Counted from the stretch's first letter, positions 37,421 through 49,827 are shown. The stretch is 64,000 bases of DNA from Taiwanofungus camphoratus (GCA_003999685.1 CP021226.1:2330951-2394950); one strand, 5' to 3'. Notes: generated from the sequence alone by a model not told the origin. Program-made: numbers and translations.

Positions 37421-39126
37421 TATGTCGTCGGTACGAAAGATGATCGATGGTGTGATTGTGGAATGGCCGTGCGAGAGAGTTGTCCAGTAGTCTCAAGCCC
37501 TGTACAATGTGAGTAGTGTGGGCTTCATGAAGCCATCGTCCAGCCGTTCACACGTGACGTGTTATGTAAGCGGCTAGGTACGTTTTGGGTTGAGGTGACC
37601 TACACACTCACAGCTTTTCGCGAACGATAGACAGGCCCGAAGAAGTTGAGAGAAGTATCTATCGTTCTCGAGATAATTCCGGGAATGCCTTCCCCTGTCG
37701 TTTGCTAAAGCAGTGGAAGCCTGAACGATAGTGACTACGTCCAGCCACGAATGAAAGCACGAGAAGGCATAACCGTTACACTTTTACGGTACCGTGCACT
37801 GGCAGGCTCCAGTGGGATCTTAGTCAAGTCACTCACTCTTGCTTGCAGTGCTATCTATCATGCACCAGTTTTGCCTGTTTGAAGTCTCCTTCAAGTTGCG
37901 GACACACGTTTTTGTTACGTTTTACGTGTGCCTTGCATTTCACAGACAAACCATGGTGATGCACGGATCGAAGAGCGTAAACCAGATGAGGTGCGTATAT
38001 CTGAAAGTTTTGTTACGGTGCTGAGGCTCTTGATTTGATTCCCGCGAGGAAACTGTCTGTGCACCATGGTCCACACGACTAATTTGTCATTCTCGATTGC
38101 ATAGAAAATGTGTTCCACTCAAGAAATGTTGATTGTACCGAGTACTTTACGTGGATGTTTGCGCCGTTCTCAGGCAACCTCGGATGTACGCCGCTACGCC
38201 AGTTCACTGTTTGCCTGCGCTTGGCTCCTGCTCGAGTACAAACTTTCATGAAAACTTCGTGAGATGCTGAGGAGCTTTGTCGGGCTAAATGGTGGCGTTT
38301 TCTATAGAGCAGCCGACTTGTCCGCGTTCGGATTATGCACGTTTGATTGTTGACAAGCCCCTAAACTTGCATCAAACCACAACTTGAACCTCTCTTCAGT
38401 CACGGTGAGGTGCTCTCATCGTCAAGCAAATAGTCGAATGCTTTGTTTTGTGCCTCGATCGCCTCGCGGTGGTTACACACTACTTGAACCTGACCCCTGA
38501 TTCATCGACGGGTTGAACCGTCAAAAGAGAGTTAATTCATATCCTTCTCAGGTATACTTTGGCAAGACAAACCCATCCTTTCGTCTAATTAGGATCAAGA
38601 GCTGTAGTCTAATTGCAAAGTGTCAGAGTTGATGTCACATCACCACCAGGTGCACCGCAGTCCGATTGCAGAGCTGATCTTCAGCCCGCATGGAGACAAG
38701 CTTGTCGCTGGCTGTAGCCTGCACGGCCTCGCGTGCTAAAACGGTTATTGATAGTCGCACGATCAGCGTATGACCTTGCATCTTCACTGCTCCCTTCGAC
38801 GACCTCAGAGTACTTTTCGAGCGCGTGCTCCGATGCATACCACCGTGTCGAAAGTACCTTTAAATATTCGTTACCTGAGCTTCCATCCAAAGCTAAAGCC
38901 TAGTGCCTGTTTCCGGGTCCAGCGCACCTGGTCTAGCTTCACCCATGCGAGCCTAAGGAATCAAGTGCTAATTTTTGCCATGAATGTTAGCACAGTTAAC
39001 AGTATAATCGGGATCCTTCTTCGAAGAAGAGTCCACTACACGTTCCTTGACATTCATAGCACTTGCTTCTAATGCGGCGCCAGTGTATGAATACAACATT
39101 TCCCCGAAATCGACGAAACAAAATGA
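37421..39126. other. Intergenic, no supported gene
   Basis: The stretch includes the promoter side of the HECT ligase. Only short frames without recognisable motifs are seen. Confidence 0.5.
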
Positions 39127-40020
39127 TCACAATCGATATTTCCTCAGTAGATTTTGCTTTAGAAGCATGCACACATATTTACTCATCTGATACAATTCTT
39201 GTCGGCCCATCTCGATTCTCGCCGGACTGTCACAGAATGCATCAAAATTGAGTGGGGTGAAGATATGACCCAAGGAAGAAGTTGTCATAATGCGCGTGTT
39301 CTCTCTGATGACTTGGCAGTAGAGAGAAGTGGGGGAAGAAGGAAAAAGAAGTGACCTGAATGCAGCGGAAAGGTCATCAGTAGATAAATCGTGGGAAGCT
39401 CTCTGAGAGTAACCTACCAGGAACACTGACACCAAATTGAAGACCGTAGCCATCCGTCGTGAGGCCCTCGATAGGCGAGATCATGATGCCCTTACCCACA
39501 AATGCAGCGAGGCTCGCACTGTACTTGATGCGCGTTGTGGATGTACCCGCCGTTGAATAGGCAACTCCTCTCTACAGCAGGTGTCAGTATCATATCACGA
39601 TCGCTGAGGAGAAGATAGCGGCTACGTTTGGTTTTAAGATACCACTTTCTTGATCAACCACAGGTTAGCCAAATCGAGCTCCGAGAATATTGCTTCTTTG
39701 CCCGTAGCCCTCTTAAGCTCAGAGATCGTGTGCTCCACTCGGCCCTTGCTCCGAGATGCCATGTAGACACTCGCATTGTGTTGGAGTAGCGCCTACTCAA
39801 GCATGTAAGAACCGAGCAAGAATCAGGACAGTAACAGAGCACACCTTGATGGTCTCTTTGCCTATGCCATTATTGCCTCCAATAACAATTATAACTTTGC
39901 CCAACAGATCGGGAATGTTCTCCACATTCCATTTGGATTTCTGAGGACTGACTAAAGATGGGCATCTAGGGATTGCTGTGAAGCTGGTATTTCAACATAC
40001 CCTCGGGCACACAAGGTCAT
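39127..40020 (-). pseudogene. Decayed short-chain dehydrogenase/reductase (SDR)
   Basis: Pieces of a retinol-dehydrogenase-like SDR occur in order on the minus strand. The start MTLCARG and KWNVENIPDLLGKVIIVIGG plus NNGIGKETIK (the TGxxxGIG nucleotide site, with T changed to I) lie in 40020-39845. ASVYMASRSKGRVEHTISEL and TGKEAIFSELDLANL follow near 39790-39670. GIMISPIEGLTTDGYGLQFG lies near 39480. TTSSLGHIFTPLNFDAF and a YxxxK-like YQMSK lie near 39300-39160. The expected LHVLFNNAG segment is missing or scrambled, the frame changes between pieces without clean introns, and the catalytic C-terminal third is absent. An intact gene with unusual splicing is less likely. Confidence 0.65.
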
Positions 40021-41556
40021 TTTATGGTGAAGACCCTAGAGCCTAGCCTTGATTTATATCGACGCAGTCGCATGTAGAGTAGACAACCCGACAATGCCTG
40101 TGCAGAACCGGCAGACGTCCTCAAATGCGAACTATGGGTTAATCACATTATCCAAAAGTTGAATGTTCACCACAACTTGTCCTTAGCAGGGCACACACTT
40201 GCGCGTCCAACTCCTTTTCATGCGACGAATGCCAAAACGCAATCGGGGGCTGGATCTGACAGGCGATCGACGACCGCGTGCGCACGAAAGCACGAGACAG
40301 CCACGTGAATCTCATTTCCGCTGTGCCTGCCTGCACAGCACGCCGGATGAGAAAGATGAGCACAACCTTGGTCCGCAGTCGCACTGAACAATCGTGAGAC
40401 ACGGGAGGGAGCCAATGGGAGATCACTCTGCAGCACCGGTGGATAGGAGCTAGGAGGCATTCGACGGCAGGGATAGTTCCCAGCGGCATTCAATTCGAGG
40501 TGCCGCAGCACGATGGAAGCAGGCCATGCTGCTTCAGCGAGGTCGTGTGAGAATAGGTGTTACATGCGACTGAAGGGAAATGTCATTGTAGCAAGAGATG
40601 ACGTGATAAAACAACGGGTAGAAATGTAGGCTCAAGACAATCACAGGGACGACTACCAAGTGTTCGATGACAAACAAGGTGAAGCGAGGGCGGTTAAGAT
40701 CGAGAAAGACGATTATTATTGACAAATGAAAAGTAATCAGATTCGAGGTCACTAACGTAGAAACAGGAAGGCTGTCATGTGTAGATGTGTCGATATACCG
40801 GGTCTGCACCGACCCGGGAAACAAATCTGGAGCAGTTTCTGGCTCTACATATAGCACGAGTGGCAGAGAGAATGTATGGCAACGCTGATCTTGTCGAGCA
40901 CGGCGCAACAAAGCGTGTCCAGCAAACTGGGAATGACATGATAATTTGGTATAACGTCTACACGTTGAGGTATGAAGCATTGTAAAGCTGGCCTTGATGC
41001 TCGGCCGTTATTTTGCTGGATGACTGCCCCAAAACGCTCCGTCGTCCGGCGTAGTGCTAACGCCGACTCCCACTGGCTGTCTTTGTGGCGTCGACGTCGA
41101 GCTTGGACGCGGACAGTGAGACAGCTGCAAGCGCCAGGACTGGCGATGGGATGTCTCCAGTTGAGAAAGATAGCCACGGTCTGGAACTGTTGAGAACGGT
41201 CCGGATCGGAGACAGACTAGGACAGCACGGTCAAGATCGAATGCTAGAGACTGTCGAGAGCAGGACACGATGGGACATGCACGGACAGCGATAGTGATGG
41301 GGCCGACACCGCATTGTCAGCGGAGGGTGTGCCGAAAGAAGTCGGGAAGCACGAGGCCGCGTAGAGTGAAGGTCAGACGTGCTGCAAAGAGGCATCCAAC
41401 GCAGAGGGCGGGTTGCCGCAGCATGGCGAGCAGAGACAGTGGGGAGTCGGTGTCCAGACTATCGAAAAATACGGGGGTGAAGACGAGATGCAGCAGACGG
41501 AGGAGGGTGTGACCGCGTGACCGAGTGTGACAAAGGTGCCCCGTTTTTTTCTGCCG
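40021..41556. other. Intergenic, no supported gene
   Basis: Frames up to about 148 codons exist on the minus strand around 40534-40980, but they are made of low-information sequence with no motif or start context. Nothing else is seen. Confidence 0.45.
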
Positions 41557-41562
41557 TATATA
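41557..41562 (+). promoter_or_regulatory. TATA box and leader for mucin-like gene
   Basis: TATATA lies 51 bp upstream of an ATG at 41613 that opens a 16-codon frame (MSSSSPVNSLASTGGD) ending at a good GTGAGT donor at 41662. The most natural reading is a first, mostly untranslated exon with a small upstream frame, spliced to the exon that starts near 41880. No acceptor gives a continuous frame into the main ORF. Confidence 0.45.
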
Positions 41563-41890
41563 GCCGCACGGGGTTGTCGAGCCAAGAATACTTTTCTGAC
41601 CTTGCGTTGACGATGTCGTCCTCGAGCCCAGTCAACTCGCTGGCAAGCACGGGAGGAGACGGTGAGTGTCGGATATGAATGATCGTTTACTCAGAGGATA
41701 TTATCCTACGCGATAACGGAGGGCGTGCCGAGTGGCAGTAGCACCAGCGTGCAAGAAATATGACGCACAAGTCCGTCCGTACTTGCCAACGCGCTGGCCA
41801 ACCCCGGCCTGCTGCTGTCGCTTGTTCACTCCACCGTGACCGCCCCCTCCTCTCTCCCCCCCGCTTTTTCTCCTTTTTCTCTACCCGACC

Positions 41891-43388
41891 ATGTCCTCCA
41901 ACTCGGACTCGTCGTCGTCGTCGTCGTCGTCGTCGACGCCCTCAAACCTCGTGCCGACGTCCAGTATGTCGTCTGGTGCATCGTCGTCGTCGGATCCATC
42001 TGGTCCTGCTTCCTCTTTGTCTCCCTCCCGCTCTTCGTCTTCCCTTAACAGTACTGACCCACCTCCTCCATCATCAACAGGTCCCACCTCTTCCCCATCC
42101 CCAACTCCTTCCTCACCCTCACCCTCTCCCACCCCTACTCCCACCCCTTCCTCAACCCCGTCTCCTTCCCCACCTCCCACATCCTCCACTCCCTCGTCCA
42201 CCCCGTCCCCCCCCTCAACTCCCACTCCCTCCAGCCCGCCCCCTTCAGACACCAGCTCCTCGACGCCTGTTCCCTCCAGCTCGAGTCCTTCTCAATCGGC
42301 ACCTCCCAGCTCGCCATCTCCTTCGGGTCCCGGCTCAAGCTCGTCTGCCTCGTCTGCTGGCAGCAGCTCCTCGGGATCATCTGGTTCTTCAATCTCGACC
42401 TCTGGCTCGTCTAGTTCCTTCTCCACGCTCACTCACACGAGCACTGTCATGTAAGTCTGTCATTGCGCTCTCTCAGGGTCAATCCTTCTCATCCTTCTGC
42501 AGCGGCACCAATGCCCAAGGCTCCGCTTTTACGTCCACGCTCGTTCAAACAATGACCGTCGCGCCTTCCGTCACCGCCTCAAGCCACACATCCAGCAGCC
42601 ACACTGGCGCCATTGTTGGCGGCGTCGTCGGTGGCGTCGCCGGTCTCACCGTGATCGTCGTCCTGCTCTTCTTCCTCTGCCGCCGCCGCCGCAGCAACGA
42701 CTTTGATGGCAACTTCGACCCCGACCGCGTCGTCGGCCTCTCAAACGGCAGGGACGGCGCAACGCTGCCCCATATCGACCTGGCGGGCGGTGAAGAGGTC
42801 ACGCCGTACAATTATAATCCGAACGTTCCGCCGAGCCAGGGCCCTGGATCGGCAGGCAGCGGCGGCGACGAGATGCGCCAGCACACCAACGTTCCCGCGT
42901 TCCTCGCTGGTGGTCTTGCAGGTGCGGGCGCAGGCGCTGCGGCGGCCGGCAGGGGCCCGGGCTCGTCCAGCCCGCCTGTCACGTCGGCCCCTTCGAACTA
43001 CTCGCAGTCGCAGTCGCAGTATGTGCCCTCCTCGTCCGACAACTACCCTGACTACGTCTACGGCAACTACGCCGACCAGCAAGGCCTCGGTGCTGCTGGC
43101 CCTGGTGCAGGTGGGCTTGGTCTCCCGCCGGACTTCCGCCAGCCGTCGCCTGGCCCTTCTTTGTCGATGACCAACTCGACGGCACACACGCAGTCTGGTA
43201 ATGGCGCCGGTGTCCTTCCGTCCTTGAAGGAGCGCGAGGCGATGGGCCGCCGATTGCAGATCGCCAATCAGGGCGACCCTTCCAACGTGATGCAGCATCA
43301 GGATGGTGGTCGATTGAACTCGACGCCGGAGGAGGAAGACGGCCCGCCCGAGGTGCCACCTCGGTACGACCAGATTCCCAGGGATTAG
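41891..43388 (+). CDS. Mucin-like single-pass membrane protein A
   Basis: Two exons (41891-42450 and 42503-43388) give 481 residues. The first 230 residues are almost pure Ser, Thr and Pro, as expected of a heavily O-glycosylated cell-wall stalk. A Ser/Gly-rich juxtamembrane part leads to one membrane helix (AIVGGVVGGVAGLTVIVVLL) followed by a stop-transfer RRRR. The C-terminal 190 residues form a cytosolic tail with Gly/Ala repeats, Tyr-rich YPDYVYGNYADQ and a proline motif (PPEVPPRYDQIP). No signal peptide is seen at this ATG, which may mean that the true N-terminus comes from another exon. The architecture resembles wall-stress sensors (Wsc/Mid2 type), but no WSC domain is present, so that role is only suggested. 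A structurally similar protein lies tail-to-tail at 44050-45729. Confidence 0.75.
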
Positions 43389-44049
43389 AGGAGGTTCACG
43401 TAACGGTGGGTGCTCTTCCAAGGCTCAAGCCTTCTTTCGCTCACCGCGCTCGACCATGACAGGACCGTAGACTGTGCTGACATCAGTACAAGAGATTGGA
43501 AATCATAACGACCTATTGCTTCATGCTGCTCTCGTTCTTTGCTCTTGTCGTGACGCCCTTTCCGAAAATCTAACTTTTTATGATGACATGTGTAAGTTAG
43601 CATTATATTTCCTCATCGTAATCGCAACCGTCTCCGTTCTTTCGCGTAGTACGTACTATTGATTTGGACTAAAGTCATGGCCAGTGTCAAGACCCTTGAT
43701 CGTACCGTTGGTATTTGCATCTATTCTGGAATTCAATTGACACGCAGCGCCGAGGACGCTGCGGTAACTGTTGATCTAACATCATCCGTTAACGTTGAAA
43801 GCTCGTGAACGAGGCCAAGAATGTAAGTAAACAAGTAGCCCGTGCAATCCGTCCGATGGTCCCAAGGTCTAATACTTGAAGTATGCGAGTGAGTATGATA
43901 CACTGAGTAAGGAGCGCGGTAGATAACACAGAATAAGGAGTAGTCCTTTTGTCGATAGCATAAGCAAAGAAAAGTAGTAATTTACCAGTGAGATTACAAG
44001 TCCGTGATGCCCAACGATCGAACATAACTTTCTCAGGTCGTATCCAAAG
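43389..44049. other. Intergenic between convergent genes
   Basis: 661 bp containing the 3' flanks of two mucin-like genes. Only short frames. Confidence 0.5.
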
Positions 44050-45729
44050 CTAGATGGCTTCGCCCATAGAATAATTTTCGCTGTCTTCAACATCCTCCAG
44101 GATCTTTGGTGGTGAATGAGGAAGCCGACTTCTGGCTCCAAGCGGAGGACTGGCTGGAGAAGTGGGCGACGCCGACCCCGCTCCCATGTTAGTGACAAAA
44201 AGCGGGCTCCGCCATGTCGGCGAGACGGGCGAATCGGGACGGTCGGACATAAGGGCGGTCTGAGACGTCGCTCGGGTATGCGACGCATGAGCAGACGAGT
44301 TGAGCGATACCACGCTACCTTGGCCAGCAGCGCGCCGCATGCTGGCGCTAGAACGTGGACCAGTGTCGATGCTTTCTCTTGCATTTGAACTCCTGGGAAC
44401 TGGACCCATGATATCGTCTACAATTCTACTTAGATCATCCGATGAGGATGAAACGAGCGGGTCAACCAGCGCTTTTGGCGGAGGCCACACAGCTTCTTGG
44501 AATATCGAGCCCGATTCGGATGCGCGCAGGCCGAGTAGATGCGGAGATGGTGTATAGCGAGGATGCATGCTGTTCTCAGGGGAGACGTTGAGCGGTACAG
44601 GCGAGTTAGCAACGGAACGGGTGGTATACGAGTCCGCTCGCGAGTGGGACGTGAGTGATCCAGGGTAGTCTTGGTAGTGCTGCATAGGCGGGCCAAGGTC
44701 GTAATCTTCTATATCTTCGCCTGCTAGCAGCAAGTTGCGGGGCCTGGGCTGTTTGCGACGGAAGAAACTAAGCTTCTTGTTTTGGTGGCGTCTATAGAAA
44801 AGGACGAGCGCAAGGGCCAGTGCAAGGAAGGCCACGGCGCCAACGGTACTGCCCGCTATGATACCACGGTTTGTTGACGTTGATGTAGTCGATTCTGGAG
44901 AGCTAAGCATTGTGGGAATGGCGGTGTAAATCTGACGACGACATTAGCTGACTGGCCGAGAATTCATAACAAAGGATAACGTACCGTAGTCTCAGTGCCT
45001 GAGATTGTGGTAACGATCGCAGAATAAATGGTTGTATGAGCGCTTTCACTTGTAAGCGAAGATGTGGACGATGAACTAGAAGGAGCAGACAACGACGATG
45101 TAAAGCTCGGCGTAGATGTCAGAGTTGGTGTTGAAGTTGAGATCAAAGAGAATGCAGAAGAGGATGGTGACACAGTGCTAAAAGGTGTGGACAATGGACT
45201 GCTTGAAGATCCAAGGAAGGAGCTGGATGCCGAATTCGAGGTGATGCTGGGACTAGGAGAGCTTGAACTCTGGTTGCTGGTCCCACAGACGTGTCAGTAT
45301 AGTGTATCAAAGAGCCAAAAATCGACAGGCGTACGGGGAAGATGAAGAGGAAGACGATGAAGCAGGGACGGTATCAGATAGGGTTGACGATAAACTAGGA
45401 CTACTGGCGGTGCTGCCAGCGGAGCCCGAGCTTGAGTTGGTGGCACTGGTAGAGGCATCTGAAGAGGCTGGAGACACCGGATTGGTCGTTCCAGGATCAG
45501 AACCCGAGGACGTCGGTGTAGAATCTGATGATATGGAGGCTGAGTCGGATGGCAAAGGTGCGGAGTCGGAGAATGTGGGGTTGGCAGAAGCAGTAAATGG
45601 AGGACTGCCCGCAGGACTGGTCACTACAAAGGGTGCTGAGGGCAGCTGTCTTCTTATGGGGCCTCCCCGCTGCAGAAGAAGGTAAATCTCAGACTGTGGA
45701 CGCCGTCGCTCGCGCAATGATCTGACCAT
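44050..45729 (-). CDS. Mucin-like single-pass membrane protein B
   Basis: Three exons (45729-45335, 45276-44985, 44931-44050) give 522 residues. After about 30 basic and polar residues the chain is Ser/Thr/Pro-rich to about residue 245, then has one membrane helix (GIIAGSTVGAVAFLALALAL) and a stop-transfer YRRHQNKK. The tail of about 240 residues has acidic EDIEDYDLGPP, many Ser/Pro phosphorylation-type sites and SPTSPASPPLGARSRLPHSP. The start is uncertain: an acceptor-like TTCTGCAG just inside the first exon could mean another 5' exon that supplies a signal peptide. The layout mirrors the neighbour at 41891-43388 (stalk, helix, long tail), but the tails do not resemble each other, so shared origin is unproven. 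Confidence 0.72.
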
Positions 45730-46282
45730 ACCAATGACTCGGCTTCTGGAGTGCTGGGAATTAAGGTCAGTGATCGCTTCGGAACAATTCCCCTCAGCTT
45801 AAGAGAATTGCAGGCAATTCTCTCGCGGTGGAGCGCCATTAAAGATGGGGGAATTTACTAAAGGGCAAAAATCAAAGACATCGGAAGGATTGAACAGTTG
45901 CCAGCCCGGTGCCACTGCTGTCGCGTTATCGCTTGGGAGACTGGCAGGCGCCATCACGTGCACAGCCCGCGTCCGACGTTTCGACAACCCGTACATACGT
46001 TGCACCGGGAATCACTCATTGAGTGTTGGGTGTTCATCGACATCTTGTATGTCGACTTTATTGACATTCGTGACTCTGAATACTTTACTCCCTCAACGAT
46101 AGGGCTTATTGAATTATTACTCCCGAGTGGGAGAAGGCTCAGAATCACCTTTGCTGATGTCAGAGGGGCGCCCTCAAGCTCTGAGCGCGCAGAAACGTAA
46201 TGGTAGATACCGCCAGTTCTCCGAACACGCTCGACGCGGTCCTGGAGTGATATGCACGTGCCCACTTGTTGCTCGCTCCTTG
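45730..46282. promoter_or_regulatory. Divergent promoter region, mucin B and oxidoreductase
   Basis: 553 bp between two divergent genes. It may also hold a missing 5' exon of mucin-like protein B. No clear TATA box was found. Confidence 0.4.
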
Positions 46283-48307
46283 ATGAACATGATACCTAGT
46301 AGCAGTGATATCAATTTCGATACCATACCTTTCAATGTGTTGCTCGTTGGCGCAGGAGAAATAAATTTCGGTGCGTATCTCTCATCATGAACGTATACTA
46401 GATCCGCAGATCAGCCACACAGGATCTGTAGAGGGGCCATGGAATCACGTTGGTTGCCCAGTTGTTCCCCCTTGAGCTCTTTCCTCCCAGATTGACTTGC
46501 TTTCTCGTGGCAGACGTTACGTCTCGAGAGGTTTGTTCCTGACCATACGATGCGCACGAGTTGATTCTTTACCAGAAAATTACCTGATCGATTGAAAGTT
46601 GTCGGATTGATTGATCCTGATGTTGAACGTGCAAAGGCTGCTATTGGTTTGAAACTGACAGGGTCTATATCCGAGGCGTATGCGAGATGCCATGTTTTCC
46701 TTACGGTGAATGAAGCTGCCACAATTCTATCGGAGGATGAATTTCCGCAGTAGGTGAAGATGCTCTACTACATGAAATTTTGCCCGTAACAATACGTTAT
46801 AGACTTGCAATCGTGGGCGCTCCCCCCTTTGCGCGGGGTACTGATTTGCCTGGTCAAGATTTAGAACTCCAGTTAGCGAGGACATTTCCTCAGTGTGCAC
46901 TCTTTGTGGAGAAACCGGTAAGCAGTGGTCCTGAGGATGCTTGCTGGCGTGTGGCCTCGGAGCTTCAAAGAAAGGCAATACTTGTCGGGGTGGGATACAT
47001 GCTGAGGTACTCTAGAGGTAAATTTGCGGTCGGATTGCATGGAAACCTGGAATTTGACCTTGGCTCCAAGCGGTGCAGAAGATGAAGTGCGTACACGAAA
47101 ATGAATACCACGGTTGTCGGTTGCAGTTGAATTCCCAGGCAAATCATCGAGGACAACAAACTTGTCGTGATGGGGACCAATGCTAGATATGTAATGGCAT
47201 AGTAAGTCGACTGTCTTCATGCCGAGGTCACTCGATACTTCATGGTTACCATGTTCTCTGCAGTGAATATGCCAGGAAGCTAGTGAGAAGATTGATCACT
47301 CCTTCCTGGCCACTCGGACTCACTACATTCTTCGGTTTGTTATAGTCATGGTGGGATAAGACTTCTTCAGGTGGTCGTAAGTGATCCAGCAGGTGAAACC
47401 ATTGATTTTATGATCAAGTATATTTTTGTGTAGCTATTGTTGAGCAAGCAACGCACTTCTGTACGCCATATTCTGATCATTTTAGTTTGGCTGACGTTCT
47501 AGCTCTACCCACTTAATGATTACAGGCGACCTGTCGCGCTATTTTGGCGGAAATGTATCTCTTGGCTCCATTGCAGCGCATACGGTGGAACACTATGAGC
47601 TTCCAGGGAAGTTAACTGCACAGCGCTTCGATGAGGGTGTCATAGCTCCGGAAAATCGTCTCCCTCGATTGACAAATGCGACATGGAAGTATACAAACGG
47701 GGCTGTTGGTGCCCTGACACATGTTATTGCTCTTCATGGTGGGTTTGGCCACTCGATTTGTCTTTCCCTCAATTTCTGCCTACTAATTCATATCCGATTA
47801 CTCGCGGGTTGCTCAGGAACTGTATATGATACCGAGTTCGAAGTTTACGCAGATGGATACCGTCTTAAATTGATCGATCCTTACAATCGACCCGTCCTGT
47901 CCGTTCGCAGGCCAGGTCTTGCTACTGAAGGTATGTTACTTGAGCTGATGAGCCGTCTCCCTTGCACTCCCTTAGTACACTAACACACTTCACAGAGCTC
48001 TTCACATTTCCAGGGGTAGTTCTCACTCGATATAATTCCGGGGCTTTACAAAGACTTGCGAATTTGTTTCCAGGATGACCCGTTCTACTCAGAATTATCG
48101 ACCTTCATCGATGCCATACACGAGCCACAGGAAAGACCCAATATACTCAGTTCATACGAAGATGCCGTGATGACATACGAATTTGTGCGTAATTGTTCAA
48201 CTGTTTACCGCAGATGCAGAAGTCAAGATCCTTTGTAGACATGGCAGATTAGACGAGCAAGTGATGCGTCTGCAAGAGCTGAAAGCGAGAAACATGCAGT
48301 ACTATAA
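46283..48307 (+). CDS. Gfo/Idh/MocA-family NAD(P)-binding oxidoreductase
   Basis: Fifteen exons: 46283-46370, 46423-46448, 46514-46530, 46576-46749, 46803-47017, 47071-47086, 47139-47201, 47264-47282, 47346-47370, 47434-47460, 47526-47738, 47817-47930, 47996-48015, 48074-48184 and 48239-48307. They give 398 residues without a frame break. Rossmann start FNVLLVGAGEINFG, then VEGPWNH, RLKVVGLIDPDVERAK, the EKP site (FVEKPVSSGP), VGYMLRYSRAVQKM, IVEQATHFCDLSRYFGG, NATWKYTNGAVGALTHVIAL and SSYEDAVMTYEFTW. These match a fungal oxidoreductase family of uncertain substrate; EKP and HFCDLSRY are the usual catalytic-site regions. Six exons of 16-27 nt are unusual and make automatic prediction hard. 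The start could be six bases later (MIPSSS). Confidence 0.88.
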
Positions 48308-48627
48308 AACCGTTATTTGTCCATGTATTGGTCCCGCTCTTGTGAGTCCCCTTTTGCTTGATCTCCGCCGGTGACTTCGGTCTAGAAGGATCGGTCTTCC
48401 CGCTAGGTGCCTTCGGGCCCGCTCAGACAAACCTCGCAGCGGCGAAGTTGACCTGCATAATCACAGAAACTTTCAGGATTGCAGAAGGGATCGTTCGGTA
48501 TCACGGATACTTTTGTATAGATGATTACCTCAATTTATCAAAATGAACGCCGCAACCCCTCGAAAATCCCGTCAGGAGTCATCACATAAATAGGCTGAAC
48601 GAGACACACGCTGCTACATTACTGATA
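48308..48627. other. Intergenic between convergent genes
   Basis: 320 bp between the stop codons of the oxidoreductase and MPDU1 genes. Nothing else is seen. Confidence 0.5.
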
Positions 48628-49628
48628 TTAATCTACTTTTCGAGCCCATTTCCTTCCAGACGGTTGTCTTGGTGTGGGTGACTGCGGAGGGACAATCACC
48701 TCAACCTTGGGACTATCAGGCTGCCAATGCACACTTGCTTTCTCGCTCTCGGGAACACCAATGGTAGTCCTGGCTAGTTCCTCCTTCTCATCCTTACCCC
48801 AATACATCCACATCTGAGCGCCGACAACGCAGTTCAAGGCGAGAGCAAGGGCAAAGCCAGCACTGACGAGAGGGTCCCCAACCTCTGTGGCCGTCGTGAA
48901 CAAGCGTGCGAGACAACCGCCTATCTGGGCAATGACCGCAAAGGCTGAGAGCTGTCCGGTACTTTCAGCACGATAGTTTTGGCGAATTTGAGGGAGCTTC
49001 GAAAACAGTGAGAGAGGAAGTGTAGCGAGTTGTAAAGGTGCAAGAGCCGAGGCAGGGAGGAATGCGAATACAAGCGCAAAGGCTATCATCACAAGCGCAG
49101 CAAGCGCAACCCTGGGCGTTGTAGATTTTTCACGGGTAAGGTGTTGGGAGGAGGGATAATGAATGATGAGAAGGGTGATAACAGCGTTTTGCAGGGTGAG
49201 GAAGAAGTTCTCTCCATATGTGGAGAATGGGAACTCGTTGCGATAAGAGTATGCAAGAGTAACGGCGTAAGAGAGGGTTTCGAGGACGTAAGCAGATAAA
49301 GAAAGTCCTCGAGCAGATCGTGCCGACACAACTTGGAAAGGGTTAAATGATGGATGCGAGAGCAAGTAGTTGGTCACTCACTAAGGAGTAACTGGGGAAC
49401 TTTCATGATAGAGCCTCCTATGACGATCCCAACTCCTAGGCCTTTTGACAAGGAGTATTTAATGCATTCGACATCAGTGACGTCCAAATTCTCAACTAGA
49501 GATGCGTAACATTTCTACACAGGTTTAAGCAGGGTGCAAAAACCAGACCATTAAGAACGTACCTGGCCAACGATAGACACACCCAAGTCCTTGATAAACC
49601 AAGGAAGATTTCGAGTAATACTAGTCAT
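48628..49628 (-). CDS. MPDU1: Mannose-P-dolichol utilization defect 1 homologue
   Basis: Three exons (49628-49563, 49514-49382, 49331-48628) give 300 residues. The protein is a PQ-loop membrane protein of the MPDU1/Lec35 family: CIKYSLSKGLGVGIVIGGSI, MKVPQLLLIVSARSARGLSL and SAYVLETLSYAVTLAYSYRN make the first PQ-loop half, and LPLSLFSKLPQIRQNYRAES plus TGQLSAFAVIAQIGGCLARL the second. Several more hydrophobic helices fill the gaps. MPDU1 acts in the ER membrane and is needed to use dolichol-phosphate-linked mannose and glucose for N-glycan, GPI and mannosylation pathways. The C-terminal 55 residues are polar and Pro-rich. It is divergent from eIF3e with only 199 bp between start codons. Introns are 48 and 50 nt. 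Confidence 0.92.
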
Positions 49629-49827
49629 CTCAGAATAACTACGGCTGTAGGAGTCTGCCGTCGTTTTGGTAGAATTCGTATACGTGTATAAGGCGCCGCA
49701 CGCGGGCCAATGAACGCGTTTTGAGCCACGTGAGCACCCCAATCCAGAAAGCAGAAATTTCAGTCAGCTCGAGACAACTTTCGACGAGCACGCAGCCATC
49801 GAAGACCTGTACGAATATTTTGTCAAA
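49629..49827. promoter_or_regulatory. Compact bidirectional promoter, MPDU1 and eIF3e
   Basis: Only 199 bp separate the two start codons, so the housekeeping pair must share this region or place elements inside the genes. No TATA box was seen. Confidence 0.5.

Noticed and set aside
40534-40980. 148-codon minus-strand frame
   Set aside because: The hydrophobic stretches look like chance translation of AT-rich DNA. No start context or family.
41760-42454. Alternative frame of the mucin-like gene, open from 41760
   Set aside because: The first half in that frame is Arg/Pro/Leu noise. Splicing 42450 to 42503 joins the Ser/Thr stalk frame to the membrane part in phase.
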